NCBI GenBank assembly: GCA_019116245.1
Contig: DXCC01000031.1
Span: 21,974 to 85,973, forward strand
DNA length: 64,000 nucleotides
DNA from: Candidatus Tidjanibacter faecipullorum
GTDB taxonomy: Bacteria; Bacteroidota; Bacteroidia; Bacteroidales; Rikenellaceae
Direction: 5' to 3'
In this document: piece after piece, positions 16,834-25,848 of the stretch
Position numbering within the stretch: the stretch's first letter is position 1
Layout: every line of letters starts with the position of its first letter
The notes under the pieces: model-generated
What the model was told of the DNA's origin: nothing
The model's database searches: none
The model's input: the letters and a program-made list of their open reading frames with translations, nothing else
Program-made: the position numbers and the translations under genes

Positions 16834-16896
16834 GCGGGGATGGTCGGCTGCGGCAAAAATCGCGGAGCGGATACTGGCCCGCTGTCCGGAATGTAT

Positions 16897-16904
16897 TATC
16901 TTTG
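16897..16904 (+). promoter_or_regulatory. -7 box of the C1 peptidase gene
   Basis: TATCTTTG, 51 bp upstream of the ATG at 16956. It separates this gene from the efflux operon. Confidence 0.6.
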
Positions 16905-16955
16905 CATTCGGCCGAACGATCGGTCAGCAAAACACATTTACCTAATTTTATCTAC

Positions 16956-18347
16956 ATGAAAAAAACGCTCTCTTTGGCGGCGATGCTGGCCCTGGCGTGC
17001 GGTTTCGCAGCCGAGGCACAGACGATCTCGGACGCCGATATCAGGCAAATGCGTGACAGTTTCCAGCGGGACAATGCGACCGTCGCAGCGCAGAATGCGC
17101 TGACCTCCACGGCCAACATCCAGTCGCTGGTGCGCAACCACGAGCTGGATGGCAAGATTGACCACTACTTCAAATACCGTGTGGACGTGCAGGGCAGCAT
17201 CACCGATCAGAAACAGTCGGGCCGCTGCTGGATGTTCACCTCGATGAACGTGCTGCGTCCGGCCGTGATGAAACGCTACGGCCTGGCCGACTTTGACTTT
17301 TCGCACAGCTATCTTTATTTCTGGGATATTCTGGAGAAGTCAAACCTCTTCCTGGAGAATGTGATCGCCACCGCTTCGCGCGACATGGACGACCGGGAGG
17401 TGGCCCGCTATTTCTCCGCGCCGGTGGATGACGGCGGCGTATGGAACCTCTACTACAATCTGGGCATCAAATACGGTGTGGTGCCTGCTACGGTCATGCC
17501 CGAGACGCCCCATTCCGAAAATACGGCCCAGATGATGGCCCTCATCAAGGAGAAACTCCGCCGGGAGGGCTATGCGCTCCGTCAGGCGGTCAATGCCGCC
17601 AAAGGCAAGCGGACAAAGGCTGTGGAGCAGCAGAAGGCTGCCGCGCTGAACGACATCTACCGCATGCTGGCGCTGTGTCTGGGCGAGCCGCCGGTCGAGT
17701 TCGAGTGGCGCTACCGCACGCAGGACGGCGAAGTGGTCTCCAAACACTACACACCGCAGGAGTTCTACGCCGAGATTACGCCGGATGACTATTCGCCGGA
17801 GAATTACGTCATGATCATGAACGACCCCACGCGCGAATATTACAAACTGTACGAGATTGCCAACTACCGCAATACGGTCGAAGGAGTGAACTGGGTGTAT
17901 CTCAACCTGCCGAACGAGGTGATCAAACAGGCTGCGTTGGCCTCCATCAAGCATAACGAGGCCATGTATGCCTCCTGCGACGTGAACAAGTATCTGGATC
18001 GTGTGGCAGGTCTGATGGATCCGTCGCTGTACGACTACGAGGCGCTGTTCGGTGTGGAGCTGTCGATGGACAAGAAGGCCCGCATCCTGACCCGTCAGAG
18101 CGGCTCGAGCCATGCCATGACGCTGATCGGCGTCGATACCGACGAGAACGACGTGCCGGTCAAGTGGGAGTTTGAGAACAGCTGGGGCCCGCAGTACGGC
18201 AACCACGGCTATCTGACCTTCACGGATGACTGGTTCGACGAGTACATGTTCCGACTGGTGGTGCACAAGAAATACTTGGATCAGAAGTCCGTCGAGGCGC
18301 TCGACCAGGAGCCGGTTCAGCTGCCCGTGTGGGACTACATGTTCTGA
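16956..18347 (+). CDS. pepC: Secreted C1 cysteine peptidase (aminopeptidase C / bleomycin hydrolase type)
   Basis: 463 residues including a signal peptide (MKKTLSLAAMLALACGFAAEAQ), so it is periplasmic or exported rather than cytosolic like classical PepC. The papain-type catalytic triad is visible: Cys91 in QSGRCWMF, His386 in GSSHAMTLIGVD and Asn408 in WEFENSWG. Gln of the oxyanion hole is in ITDQKQSGRCW. The open frame extends back into the MFS gene, but the -7 box at 16897 and signal peptide fix the start. It is a single-gene unit with a terminator. Confidence 0.93.
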   Translation: MKKTLSLAAMLALACGFAAEAQTISDADIRQMRDSFQRDNATVAAQNALTSTANIQSLVRNHELDGKIDHYFKYRVDVQGSITDQKQSGRCWMFTSMNVLRPAVMKRYGLADFDFSHSYLYFWDILEKSNLFLENVIATASRDMDDREVARYFSAPVDDGGVWNLYYNLGIKYGVVPATVMPETPHSENTAQMMALIKEKLRREGYALRQAVNAAKGKRTKAVEQQKAAALNDIYRMLALCLGEPPVEFEWRYRTQDGEVVSKHYTPQEFYAEITPDDYSPENYVMIMNDPTREYYKLYEIANYRNTVEGVNWVYLNLPNEVIKQAALASIKHNEAMYASCDVNKYLDRVAGLMDPSLYDYEALFGVELSMDKKARILTRQSGSSHAMTLIGVDTDENDVPVKWEFENSWGPQYGNHGYLTFTDDWFDEYMFRLVVHKKYLDQKSVEALDQEPVQLPVWDYMF

Positions 18348-18372
18348 TCCGCCGCCGCGGACAGCATGCAAA

Positions 18373-18411
18373 AACGGGACAAGGCCGCAAGGCTTTGTCC
18401 CGTTCTTTGTT
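18373..18411 (+). terminator. Terminator after pepC
   Basis: Stem ACGGGACAAGGCC pairing with GGCTTTGTCCCGT (one mismatch), followed by TCTTTGTTG. Confidence 0.8.
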
Positions 18412-18457
18412 GTAGCTGTTGTATGTGCCCGTCCGGTGTTTTTGGGGGCGGCGGGGA

Positions 18458-19684
18458 TCAGAAGTAGTCCGAGAAATAGGGCTGTCCGTCGGGAATGATC
18501 TCCTCCAGCAGGCGCAGTGTGCGGCGGTCGGTCCGGATGCGTTCGATCTTGGCCAGGTAGGTGGGGCGTTTGTACCCCATCAGCATGGTGGTGAGGGTCT
18601 GGATGTCCAGTTCGACCGACTTGCCGACCGGTTCGGCGGAGACGGCAATGCCGTTCGGGGCGTTCTTGTCGGCCGTGATGCCGAATACGCCGTTGTTCCA
18701 GTGGGCCATCGGATCGGTGATGACAAAGTGGAACGGGCGGATGGTCCCTTCGAAGGGGTAGGCCTGCAGGAAACGTTCCACATCGACGATGCGTGCCATG
18801 AAGTAGGGTTCGATGGTCTCCTTGATCTGGCTCTCGTCGAGCAGAAAGGCCAGCGGTTCGCTCGTATAGATGTCGCCGCGCACGGCGTCAATCATCGAAT
18901 AGTGGGCCCGGATGAAGTTCCACAACCCCTTGCGAGCCTCCTGGGTGAGATAGACCATCTCGCGGATGTGGAAGATGTCGTCCTCCACCCAGTAGAGCAG
19001 GAAGCCCTGCGGAACGTTTCTGGCATCGTGGTAGATGGCGGCGATCCGTTCGTCCTCGTTTTCCCAGCGCCAGTATTCCACCCATTCGAAATCGTTGCGG
19101 ATCAGGGCACCGTGTGTGGTGCGGGCGAAGCGGTCGTAGATTTCGCGTACGACGGGATTTCCTACCGTAGTGCGTTCCACGTGGCCCGGCACGTCGATGG
19201 CCTGCGGAATTTCCGTGTCCTTCAGCTCGAAGGTGATGTGGTCCGACATGATCTCCCAACCCTTGCGGCGGTAGTAGGGAATGGAGTAGGGGTAGAGGTA
19301 GGAGATGTACTGGCCGGCCTTGCGCATCTTTTCGAGCGCGCGGCGGATCAGGTCGTTCATCAGCCCCATGCCCGCAAATTCGGGATAGGTGCCCACGCCC
19401 GTGACGCCGCCCATCTTGAAGATGCAGTTGTGGATGTTCACCTCACAAGGGTAGATGCAGATTTGCGACACCAGCTGGTCTTCGGGCGTAAACCAGCCGA
19501 ATACCTCGGCTTCCTGCAGAACGGGCCGCTTGGAGCGTTTCAGTTCGCCGTCTTCGTAGCCGCTCTCCTCCAGTTCGCGGTCGGTGACCTGGAAGACGTA
19601 GCGCAACAGCTCATTGTATTGGTCGAGGTATTTCAGCCCGACGGGTTTGACCCGGAGCGAATCTTTTATCTTGTGATCGGACAT
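18458..19684 (-). CDS. Eis-like GNAT N-acetyltransferase
   Basis: 408 residues. The N-terminal GNAT domain contains MGGVTGVGTYPEFAGMGLMNDLI, the acetyl-CoA pyrophosphate-binding loop, and ends near SYLYPYSIPYYRRKGWE. A second GNAT-like part and a C-terminal SCP2-like domain follow (VERFLQAYPFEG, then GVFGITADKNAP). This is the layout of the Eis family, some of which acetylate aminoglycosides at several positions; the substrate here is unknown. A longer frame starts at 19708, but a TACCTTTG box at 19713-19706 (minus strand) would put that ATG upstream of transcription, so MSDHKIKD at 19684 is chosen. Confidence 0.85.
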   Translation of the reverse strand: MSDHKIKDSLRVKPVGLKYLDQYNELLRYVFQVTDRELEESGYEDGELKRSKRPVLQEAEVFGWFTPEDQLVSQICIYPCEVNIHNCIFKMGGVTGVGTYPEFAGMGLMNDLIRRALEKMRKAGQYISYLYPYSIPYYRRKGWEIMSDHITFELKDTEIPQAIDVPGHVERTTVGNPVVREIYDRFARTTHGALIRNDFEWVEYWRWENEDERIAAIYHDARNVPQGFLLYWVEDDIFHIREMVYLTQEARKGLWNFIRAHYSMIDAVRGDIYTSEPLAFLLDESQIKETIEPYFMARIVDVERFLQAYPFEGTIRPFHFVITDPMAHWNNGVFGITADKNAPNGIAVSAEPVGKSVELDIQTLTTMLMGYKRPTYLAKIERIRTDRRTLRLLEEIIPDGQPYFSDYF

Positions 19685-19705
19685 GACACGATGCTTTGAG
19701 GAAAG

Positions 19706-19733
19706 CAAAGGTACGGAAAATAGCGCAAAGGTA
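19706..19733 (-). promoter_or_regulatory. Two TACCTTTG boxes ahead of the Eis-like gene
   Basis: Minus-strand TACCTTTG occurs at 19706-19713 and again at 19726-19733, 20 bp apart. The nearer one probably serves the gene at 19684. The pair may be two alternative promoters. Confidence 0.55.
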
Positions 19734-19819
19734 GGCGGCCCGCAGGGGGACGATGCGGAGAAATTGCGGACGATGGGGTTGTAACGTGTGGTGCGGGCGG
19801 CCGAGACGGTCGGGTATAC

Positions 19820-19857
19820 CGAAAAAAGACGGTCGCCGGCGTGATGGGGCGACCGTC
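19820..19857 (-). terminator. Terminator of the rsmE-chrA-GNAT operon
   Basis: Stem GACGGTCGCC pairing with GGCGACCGTC (19828-19837 with 19848-19857), followed on the minus strand by a T6 run (19822-19827). It lies 23 bp after the small GNAT gene. Confidence 0.85.
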
Positions 19858-19880
19858 AAGAGACGTGTGGGCGGCACGGA

Positions 19881-20171
19881 CTACCGGTCGGCCAGCAGCT
19901 CCTGCCACTCCGGATGGCGGTTCACATAGGCGACCGCAAAACTGCATTGCGGAACGATCCGCCGGCCGTCGGCACGCAGGGCAGCCAGCGTTCGGGCCAG
20001 GAGCTGGCTGCCGATGCCCTGACCTTCGTGGCGCGGGGGGACCTCCGTGTGGGTGAGGATGACGGCGCCGTCGGCGCGCACGACGTAGCAGGCCAGTGCG
20101 GTGGTGCCGTCCAGCAGGTCGAGTTCGAAACGATGTTCGGCCTGGTTATGGGTGAAAGGGTATTCGTTCAT
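19881..20171 (-). CDS. Small GNAT-like N-acetyltransferase (YjdJ type)
   Basis: 96-residue single-domain acetyltransferase of the short CG/YjdJ group. VILTHTEVPPRHEGQGIGSQLL contains the acetyl-CoA loop (RHEGQGIG), and IVPQCSFAVAYVNRHPEW is the family C-terminal signature with a conserved Cys. The function in the cell is unknown. It is the last gene of a minus-strand operon, 19 bp after the second chromate-transporter half. Confidence 0.88.
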   Translation of the reverse strand: MNEYPFTHNQAEHRFELDLLDGTTALACYVVRADGAVILTHTEVPPRHEGQGIGSQLLARTLAALRADGRRIVPQCSFAVAYVNRHPEWQELLADR

Positions 20172-20190
20172 GGCGACAGCGATGTGTTTG

Positions 20191-20715
20191 TCAGAGATAC
20201 AGCAATAATCCTGCCACGGCCGACAGAATGATGATCAGAATGGGGTTGACCTTCTTGATCGAGGCGATGAAGCTCACGGCCAGAATCACCCAGCTCTTCC
20301 AGTCGATGAAGGTGTCCGGCGTCAGCAACAGCAGGGCGGCGGCGATGATCATGCCGATCATCATGGGTTTCATGCCCTCCATGGCGCCTGCCACATAGGC
20401 GTTGGCGCGCAGCTTGATATAGAAGCGGGTGGCGGCCAGCATCAGGGTCAGCGACGGAATGCAGACGGCTATCGTGGCCGTAACGGAGCCCCAGATCGAT
20501 CCCGTGATGGCGTAGCCCACATAGGTGGCGCTGTTGATGGCAATTGGGCCGGGGGTGACCTGCGAGACGGCAATGATGTCGGTCAGCTGTTCGGAGGTGA
20601 GCCAGCTGCGCTGCACGACGATCTCGTTGTGGATAAGCGACAGCATGGCATAGCCGCCGCCGAATCCGAAGAAGCCGATCTTCAGATAGGACCAGAGCAG
20701 TTGCAGGTAGATCAT
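20191..20715 (-). CDS. Chromate transporter half (ChrA family), second subunit
   Basis: 174-residue membrane protein with one CHR domain. The entry motif SYLKIGFFGFGGGYAMLSLI and TPGPIAINSATYVGY are the conserved signatures, with about six helices. Its ATG overlaps the stop of the other half (ATGA), so the two short CHR proteins form a heteromeric pair that replaces the fused long ChrA. Transport of chromate/sulfate-like anions is a family inference; the true substrate in an anaerobe is uncertain. Confidence 0.87.
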   Translation of the reverse strand: MIYLQLLWSYLKIGFFGFGGGYAMLSLIHNEIVVQRSWLTSEQLTDIIAVSQVTPGPIAINSATYVGYAITGSIWGSVTATIAVCIPSLTLMLAATRFYIKLRANAYVAGAMEGMKPMMIGMIIAAALLLLTPDTFIDWKSWVILAVSFIASIKKVNPILIIILSAVAGLLLYL

Positions 20716-21356
20716 GACCGGGTGCCCTTTCCGGTGCCGGAGGCACCCTTGCGGTTGTAGAAGGTATAGAGTATGCCGCCGACGGCGCCCACCAGGATGA
20801 ACCAGATGGGCGAGACACCCAGCAGCCAGACGATGAGGGCGGCTATGGCGGCCAGCCCGATTTTCCACCAGCCCATGCCCCGCGCCAGTCCGAAGACGGG
20901 GGCGGCGATGAGGGCCACCACGGCGGGACGCATGCCCTTGAAGGCGGCGTCGACATAGCGGTTGGTGCGGAAGTCGGTGAAATACATGGCGATCAACAGA
21001 ATGATGATGAAGGACGGGAGCACGACGCCGGTGACGGCCGACAGTGCGCCGCGGTAGCCGGCAATCTTGTAGCCGACAAAGACGGCCGTGTTCAGCGCAA
21101 TGGGCCCCGGGGCGGATTGGGCCAGGGTGAGCAGCTCCAGAAAATCGGTCCGCTCGATCCAGCCGCGGCGGTCGATCATTTCCCGCTCGATGAGGGGGAT
21201 CATGGCAAAGCCGCCTCCGAAGGTGAAGGCACCGATCTTCAGAAACGAGGTGAAGAGGGCGGTGCAGGCATGGCGCCGGTCGGACGGTTGACCGGTGCCG
21301 GATGTCGGCGTGGCAGCGGGTTGTTTGTTTGCGGGCGTATGCATGGGTTGTGGCAT
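20712..21356 (-). CDS. Chromate transporter half (ChrA family), first subunit
   Basis: 214 residues. An N-terminal hydrophilic stretch (PANKQPAATPTSGTGQ) precedes SFLKIGAFTFGGGFAMIPLI and SAPGPIALNTAVFVGYK, the CHR domain signatures. The longer open frame runs into the upstream rsmE gene, so the ATG at 21356, 20 bp after the rsmE stop, is chosen; 21344 is an alternative. Paired with the following gene. Confidence 0.85.
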   Translation of the reverse strand: MPQPMHTPANKQPAATPTSGTGQPSDRRHACTALFTSFLKIGAFTFGGGFAMIPLIEREMIDRRGWIERTDFLELLTLAQSAPGPIALNTAVFVGYKIAGYRGALSAVTGVVLPSFIIILLIAMYFTDFRTNRYVDAAFKGMRPAVVALIAAPVFGLARGMGWWKIGLAAIAALIVWLLGVSPIWFILVGAVGGILYTFYNRKGASGTGKGTRS

Positions 21357-21376
21357 ATTGCGTTGGAAGGGTGGGG

Positions 21377-22087
21377 TCAGCGTCCCCGGTTGATGAACGA
21401 GGCGAAGGCGACGGCCGTGAGGGCCGCCGTTTCGGTGCGCAGGCGGCTTTCGCCCAGCGAAATGGCGGTGAAGCCGGCCTGACGTGCGGCCTCGATCTCG
21501 TCTTCCGCGAAATCGCCTTCCGGACCGATGAGAATCAGGGCGGATTCGCCCGGTGCAAGTACGTCGCCGAGGAAGGTGCGCGGCGAAGCCTCGTCGCAAT
21601 GGGCAATCAGCTTGCGCCCCTCAAACGGCATGGCAATGACCTCCTTGACGGGGGTCATCTCATCCACTTCGGGACGATAGGCCTTGAGCGACTGTTTCAT
21701 GGCGCTGGTGACAATCCGGTCGCCCCGGTCGCGGCGCAGCGTACGGCGTTCGCTGTGGCGGCATTCGATCGGAATGATGCGGTCGATGCCGATCTCGGTG
21801 GCCTTCTCCAGGAACCATTCGTAGCGGTCCGTATTTTTGGTGGGGGCGACGGCGACGGTCAGCCGGTAGGAGCGGCGGCCAAACGCGGGCAGCGTCTCCT
21901 CGATGCGGACGACGCACCGTTTGGGGTGGGGCTGCTCGACGACGGCCCGGTAGAGCGTGCCCCGGCCGTCGGTCAGATGAAGCGTGTCGCCTGCGGAGAG
22001 GCGCAGTACCTTCATGCAGTGGGCCGACTCCTCCTCGCTGAGCGTATAGACGGGTAACGTGATGTCGGGAGCGTAAAATAATTGCAT
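21377..22087 (-). CDS. rsmE: 16S rRNA m3U1498 methyltransferase RsmE
   Basis: 236 residues, usual length. The N-terminal PUA-like part (HCMKVLRLSAGDTLHLTDGRG) is followed by a SPOUT methyltransferase domain with the SAM-binding knot ALILIGPEGDFAEDEIEAA and ISLGESRLRTETAAL near the C-terminus. It methylates U1498 in 16S rRNA. First gene of a minus-strand unit with chrA halves and a GNAT, an unrelated grouping. Confidence 0.96.
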   Translation of the reverse strand: MQLFYAPDITLPVYTLSEEESAHCMKVLRLSAGDTLHLTDGRGTLYRAVVEQPHPKRCVVRIEETLPAFGRRSYRLTVAVAPTKNTDRYEWFLEKATEIGIDRIIPIECRHSERRTLRRDRGDRIVTSAMKQSLKAYRPEVDEMTPVKEVIAMPFEGRKLIAHCDEASPRTFLGDVLAPGESALILIGPEGDFAEDEIEAARQAGFTAISLGESRLRTETAALTAVAFASFINRGR

Positions 22088-22112
22088 ATTACAGTGCGAA
22101 TCGGTATTTTTG

Positions 22113-22153
22113 TACGTTTGTAAAAAACAGAAAACTTACAAAAGTTTGTAAAA
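22113..22153 (+). promoter_or_regulatory. -7 box and palindrome ahead of the M3 peptidase gene
   Basis: TACGTTTG (22113-22120) is a plausible -7 box. Downstream, TTACAAA and TTTGTAA form an inverted repeat (22136-22142 and 22145-22151) right before the ATG. GTTTGTAAAA occurs twice (22116 and 22144). Confidence 0.45.
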
Positions 22154-22155
22154 GT

Positions 22156-24294
22156 ATGAAAAAAATCGGTTTGATATTAGCTTCCTGCACGGTGATGACC
22201 CTCGTGTCGGCTTGCGGAGGCAATGAAAACGGCAACGGCCAGAACCCGTTGCTCGGCGAGTGGACAACGCCCTACGGCGTACCTCCGTTCGACCAGATCA
22301 AAACCTCGGACTATCTGCCCGCCTTCAAGGAGGCCATGAAGCAGCACAACGAGGAGATCGAGGCCATCGTGTCGTCGAAAGAGACGCCTACCTTCGAGAA
22401 CACCATCCTCGCATACGACAATGCGGGCGATCTGCTGGGACGCATTGCCAGCACGTTCTGGAGCGTGGCCGCTGCCGACACGGATCCCGAAATGCAGAAG
22501 GTTCAGGAGCAGGCCGCTTCCATGCTGTCCGAACACTCGGACGGCATCATGCTGAACGATAAACTGTTCCAGCGTATCAAGGCGGTGTACGAGCAGCGCG
22601 ACATGCTCGATCCGATGCAGCGCCGTCTGACCGAAAAAATCTATAAGGATTTCGAGCGTTCGGGTGCCAACCTCTCGCCCGAGGACAAGGCCGAATTCTC
22701 GAAGCTGAACAGCCGTCTGGCCCAGCTGTCGTTCCAGTTCGGCAAAAATTTGCTGGCCGAGAATGCCCGCTATCAGCTGGTGCTGAGCGAGGAGGAGGTG
22801 AACGGTCTGCCCGCCACCGTGCGCAACATGGCCCGGGCCGCTGCCCGTGAGGCCAAAGTGGGCGATCAGAAGTATCTCTTCACGCTGTCGCCGGCCAGCA
22901 TGGGTCCGTTCATGACCTATTCGCCGAACCGCGATCTGCGCAAGCAGCTCTACCAGGCCTATACCGAGAAATGTATGCACGGCGACGAGCTGGACAACAG
23001 CAAACTGGTCAATGAAATTGTCGAGCTGCGCACCAAACGCGCCCATCTGCTCGGATACGACACCCATGCCGCCTATGTGCTGGACAACAACATGGCCAAA
23101 ACGCCGGAAAATGTATATGGCCTGCTGGACGAAGTGTGGGGCCCGGCTCTGAACCGAGCCAAGGACGAACTGGCTGCCATGCAGGAGATCAAACTCAAGG
23201 AGACCGGCAATACCGATTTCGCAGCCTGGGACTGGCCCTATTATGCCGAAAAGGTGCGCAAGGCGCAGTATGATCTCGATCAGGATGCCCTGCGGGCCTA
23301 TTTCCCGCTGGAAAATGTGCGTCAGGGTATCTTTGAGTTGAGCAACCGCCTCTACGGCATTACCTTCCGTCCGGCCGTCCTGCCCGTTTACAACGAGGAG
23401 TGCACCACCTATGAGGTGTACGATACGGACGACACGCTGCTCGGTGTGCTCTATATGGATCTTTATGTACGTGCCGGCCGCAAGGGCCCCGGTGCCTGGT
23501 GTGGCACCTTCCGCAGTCAGTCGTGCGATGCGGAAGGCAACCGGGTGGTGCCGATCGTGTACATCGTGGCCAACTTCCCGCGTCCCAACGGCTCCACGCC
23601 TTCGTTGCTGAGCCTGGACGAGACCCGCACCTTCTTCCATGAATTCGGCCACGCCCTGCACATGCTCTTCTGCGACGTGCCCTACCGCGGCCTGACCGAG
23701 GTGGAGAACGACTTCGTGGAACTGCCTTCGCAGATCATGGAAAACTGGGCAACCGAGCCGGAGATGCTGCGCAGCTATGCCCTGCACTGGCAGACGGGCC
23801 GCGTGATTCCCGACGAAATGATCGACCGTATCCTCGAGAGCGCTCACTTCAACCAGGGCTTCGCAACGACCGAACTGGTGGCTGCCTCCTATATTGATAT
23901 GGATATCCACAATCAGAAAGATTTCGTACCGGTGGATCCGGCGGCTTACGAGAAGCGCGTATTGAACGAGGAGCGCGGTCTGATTCCGCAGATCGACCCG
24001 CGTTACCGCTATACCTATTTCTCCCACATCTTTGACGGCGGTTACTCGGCCGGCTACTACGGCTATCTGTGGGCCGAGGTGCTGGACAAGGATGCCTATG
24101 AAGCCTTCATGGAGACGGGCGAACCCTTCAACCGAAAGGTCGCAACCCGCTTCCGGGAGGAGATCCTCTCCAAGGGCGGTACGGCAGACGGTATGGTGCT
24201 GTATGAGAATTTCCGCGGCCGTCAGCCCAGCCGTGAGCCGCTGCTGCGCTCGCGCGGTCTGCTGAACGAAGAGAATGCCGAGGCACAGAAATAG
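22156..24294 (+). CDS. dcp: M3 family peptidyl-dipeptidase Dcp, lipoprotein
   Basis: 712 residues, normal for Dcp/oligopeptidase A. The zinc site HEFGH is His495-Glu496-His499 in TRTFFHEFGHALHMLF; the third ligand region is FVELPSQIMENW. The N-terminus MKKIGLILASCTVMTLVSAC is a lipoprotein signal (Cys20), so the enzyme is membrane-anchored in the periplasm or outer membrane, unlike cytosolic Dcp of E. coli. It removes C-terminal dipeptides from peptides. Single-gene unit with two hairpins downstream. Confidence 0.95.
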   Translation: MKKIGLILASCTVMTLVSACGGNENGNGQNPLLGEWTTPYGVPPFDQIKTSDYLPAFKEAMKQHNEEIEAIVSSKETPTFENTILAYDNAGDLLGRIASTFWSVAAADTDPEMQKVQEQAASMLSEHSDGIMLNDKLFQRIKAVYEQRDMLDPMQRRLTEKIYKDFERSGANLSPEDKAEFSKLNSRLAQLSFQFGKNLLAENARYQLVLSEEEVNGLPATVRNMARAAAREAKVGDQKYLFTLSPASMGPFMTYSPNRDLRKQLYQAYTEKCMHGDELDNSKLVNEIVELRTKRAHLLGYDTHAAYVLDNNMAKTPENVYGLLDEVWGPALNRAKDELAAMQEIKLKETGNTDFAAWDWPYYAEKVRKAQYDLDQDALRAYFPLENVRQGIFELSNRLYGITFRPAVLPVYNEECTTYEVYDTDDTLLGVLYMDLYVRAGRKGPGAWCGTFRSQSCDAEGNRVVPIVYIVANFPRPNGSTPSLLSLDETRTFFHEFGHALHMLFCDVPYRGLTEVENDFVELPSQIMENWATEPEMLRSYALHWQTGRVIPDEMIDRILESAHFNQGFATTELVAASYIDMDIHNQKDFVPVDPAAYEKRVLNEERGLIPQIDPRYRYTYFSHIFDGGYSAGYYGYLWAEVLDKDAYEAFMETGEPFNRKVATRFREEILSKGGTADGMVLYENFRGRQPSREPLLRSRGLLNEENAEAQK

Positions 24295-24314
24295 CGTCTT
24301 GACATGCCAATGAT

Positions 24315-24355
24315 GACGGACGGGTTGCGGTGACGCGATCCGTCCGTCTGCTTTT
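24315..24355 (+). terminator. Terminator after dcp
   Basis: Stem GACGGACGG pairing with CCGTCCGTC (24315-24323 with 24340-24348), followed by TGCTTTTGG. Confidence 0.7.
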
Positions 24356-24392
24356 GGTTGTGACGGGAACGGTGCAAAAGAGACAAGAGCAT

Positions 24393-24428
24393 GAAAAAAG
24401 CCGGAGCGTGGCGCGTTCCGGCTTTTTG
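24393..24428 (-). terminator. Bidirectional terminator between dcp and meaB
   Basis: Stem AAAAAGCCGGA pairing with TCCGGCTTTTT, with A/T tracts on both sides. It lies 22 bp after the meaB stop on the minus strand and also backs up dcp. Confidence 0.85.
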
Positions 24429-24449
24429 TGTAGGGTCTGTTTCGGAGGA

Positions 24450-25568
24450 CTATGCTTCCCGCTTGAGATCGCCGAAGTAGAGGTTGAGCAGCTCCTTGGC
24501 GGCGATGAATGAGCTCATGCGGCTCTCCAGCACCTTGCGCTCGAAACGCGGCAGTTCGGCTTCGATGTGCGGATCGCGGTAGAAGCTGTTGCGGAGCGCT
24601 TCGTTGATGCTTTCGTACATCCAGTATTTGCTCTGGCGGTTGCGGTTGGCCCGGAAGAAGCCGTTGCGACGGGTGAAGGCGATGAAGTCGGTGACGCCGG
24701 TCCACACCTCCTGCAGTCCCGAACCGTCCACCGCCGAGCTGGTCAGCACCTGCGGCCGCCATCCCGAATCGGGTTCGGGAAAGAGGTGCAGCGCATTTTC
24801 GATCTGCCGTTTGGCCAGTTTGGCCTTGGTGAGGTTCTCGCCGTCGGCCTTGGTGATGACCACCATGTCGGCCATCTCCATGATGCCGCGTTTGATGCCC
24901 TGCAACTCGTCGCCCGCACCGGAGATCTGAAGCAGCATGAAGATGTCCACCATCGAGTGGACGGCCGTTTCGCTCTGGCCCACACCCACCGTCTCAATGA
25001 AAATAGTATCGAAGCCGGCCGCCTCGCAGAGAATGACCGTCTCGCGGGTCTTGCGTGCCACGCCGCCGAGCGAGCCGGCCGACGGGGAGGGGCGGATGAA
25101 GACGTCCGGGTTGGAGGAGATGCTCTCCATGCGGGTCTTGTCGCCGAGGATCGATCCGCCGCTGCGTTCCGAACTGGGGTCGATGGCCAGAACGGCCAGC
25201 CGGTGGCCGAGCGAGGTGACCATGCCGCCGATGGCTTCGATGAAGGTCGATTTGCCTGCACCCGGCACGCCCGTGATGCCCACGCGGATCGAGTTGCCGG
25301 AGTGGGGCAGGCAGCGTTCGATGATCTGCTGGGCCTGTTCGTAGTGCTCGGGGCGGTTGCTCTCCACCAGGGTGATGGCCTGCGAGAGAACGGTGATGTT
25401 GCCGGCCAGAATGCCCTCGACATATTGGTCCACCGTCAGCGTAGGCCGGCGTTTGCGGTGAAAATTGGGGTTTACGACGGGTTGTGCCTCGACGCCTTCG
25501 GTGACGTTGAGCGCGCTGTCGGTATGTTCGGCTTTGTGCTGGTGTTCCCAGTGTTCGTTGTAGTCCAT
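24450..25568 (-). CDS. meaB: Methylmalonyl-CoA mutase-associated GTPase MeaB
   Basis: 372-residue G3E P-loop GTPase that loads and protects adenosylcobalamin in methylmalonyl-CoA mutase. Walker A GVPGAGKST is at 100-108; VLAIDPSSERSGGSILGDKTRM and DTIFIETVGVGQSE carry the switch and Walker B motifs; VITKADGENL has the guanine-recognition T/NKAD. The N-terminal ~40 residues are hydrophilic and His-rich. It is divergent from the mce-mmd gene group, a genomic match to the mutase pathway although the mutase genes are outside the window. Confidence 0.95.
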   Translation of the reverse strand: MDYNEHWEHQHKAEHTDSALNVTEGVEAQPVVNPNFHRKRRPTLTVDQYVEGILAGNITVLSQAITLVESNRPEHYEQAQQIIERCLPHSGNSIRVGITGVPGAGKSTFIEAIGGMVTSLGHRLAVLAIDPSSERSGGSILGDKTRMESISSNPDVFIRPSPSAGSLGGVARKTRETVILCEAAGFDTIFIETVGVGQSETAVHSMVDIFMLLQISGAGDELQGIKRGIMEMADMVVITKADGENLTKAKLAKRQIENALHLFPEPDSGWRPQVLTSSAVDGSGLQEVWTGVTDFIAFTRRNGFFRANRNRQSKYWMYESINEALRNSFYRDPHIEAELPRFERKVLESRMSSFIAAKELLNLYFGDLKREA

Positions 25569-25771
25569 GGCATGAAGGGTGTTTTGTCGGGTTGTCCGGG
25601 AGGGGGCCGACCGTGCGGCACACGCCCTCCGTTATGCGAATGTAATGCTTTTCCGCGAATGTCCGACGGGTGGCGGACGGAAATGTGGCCCCGGCCGGAT
25701 GGCGGAGTGCGGTGCCGGCGATGCGGGGCGAAAAAATGCGCTTTTTGTCCGGCTTTCTTAAAAAGAAAAAT

Positions 25772-25779
25772 TATCTTTG
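25772..25779 (+). promoter_or_regulatory. -7 box of mce
   Basis: TATCTTTG, 69 bp before the mce ATG. The best -33 (TTTG at 25744) is 24 bp away, longer than usual. Confidence 0.55.
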
Positions 25780-25848
25780 TAACGCTTCGCGCTCCGGGGG
25801 CGCCGAGCGAATCGTACGATAGTGTACACAATTCAAAATATTACGGAG

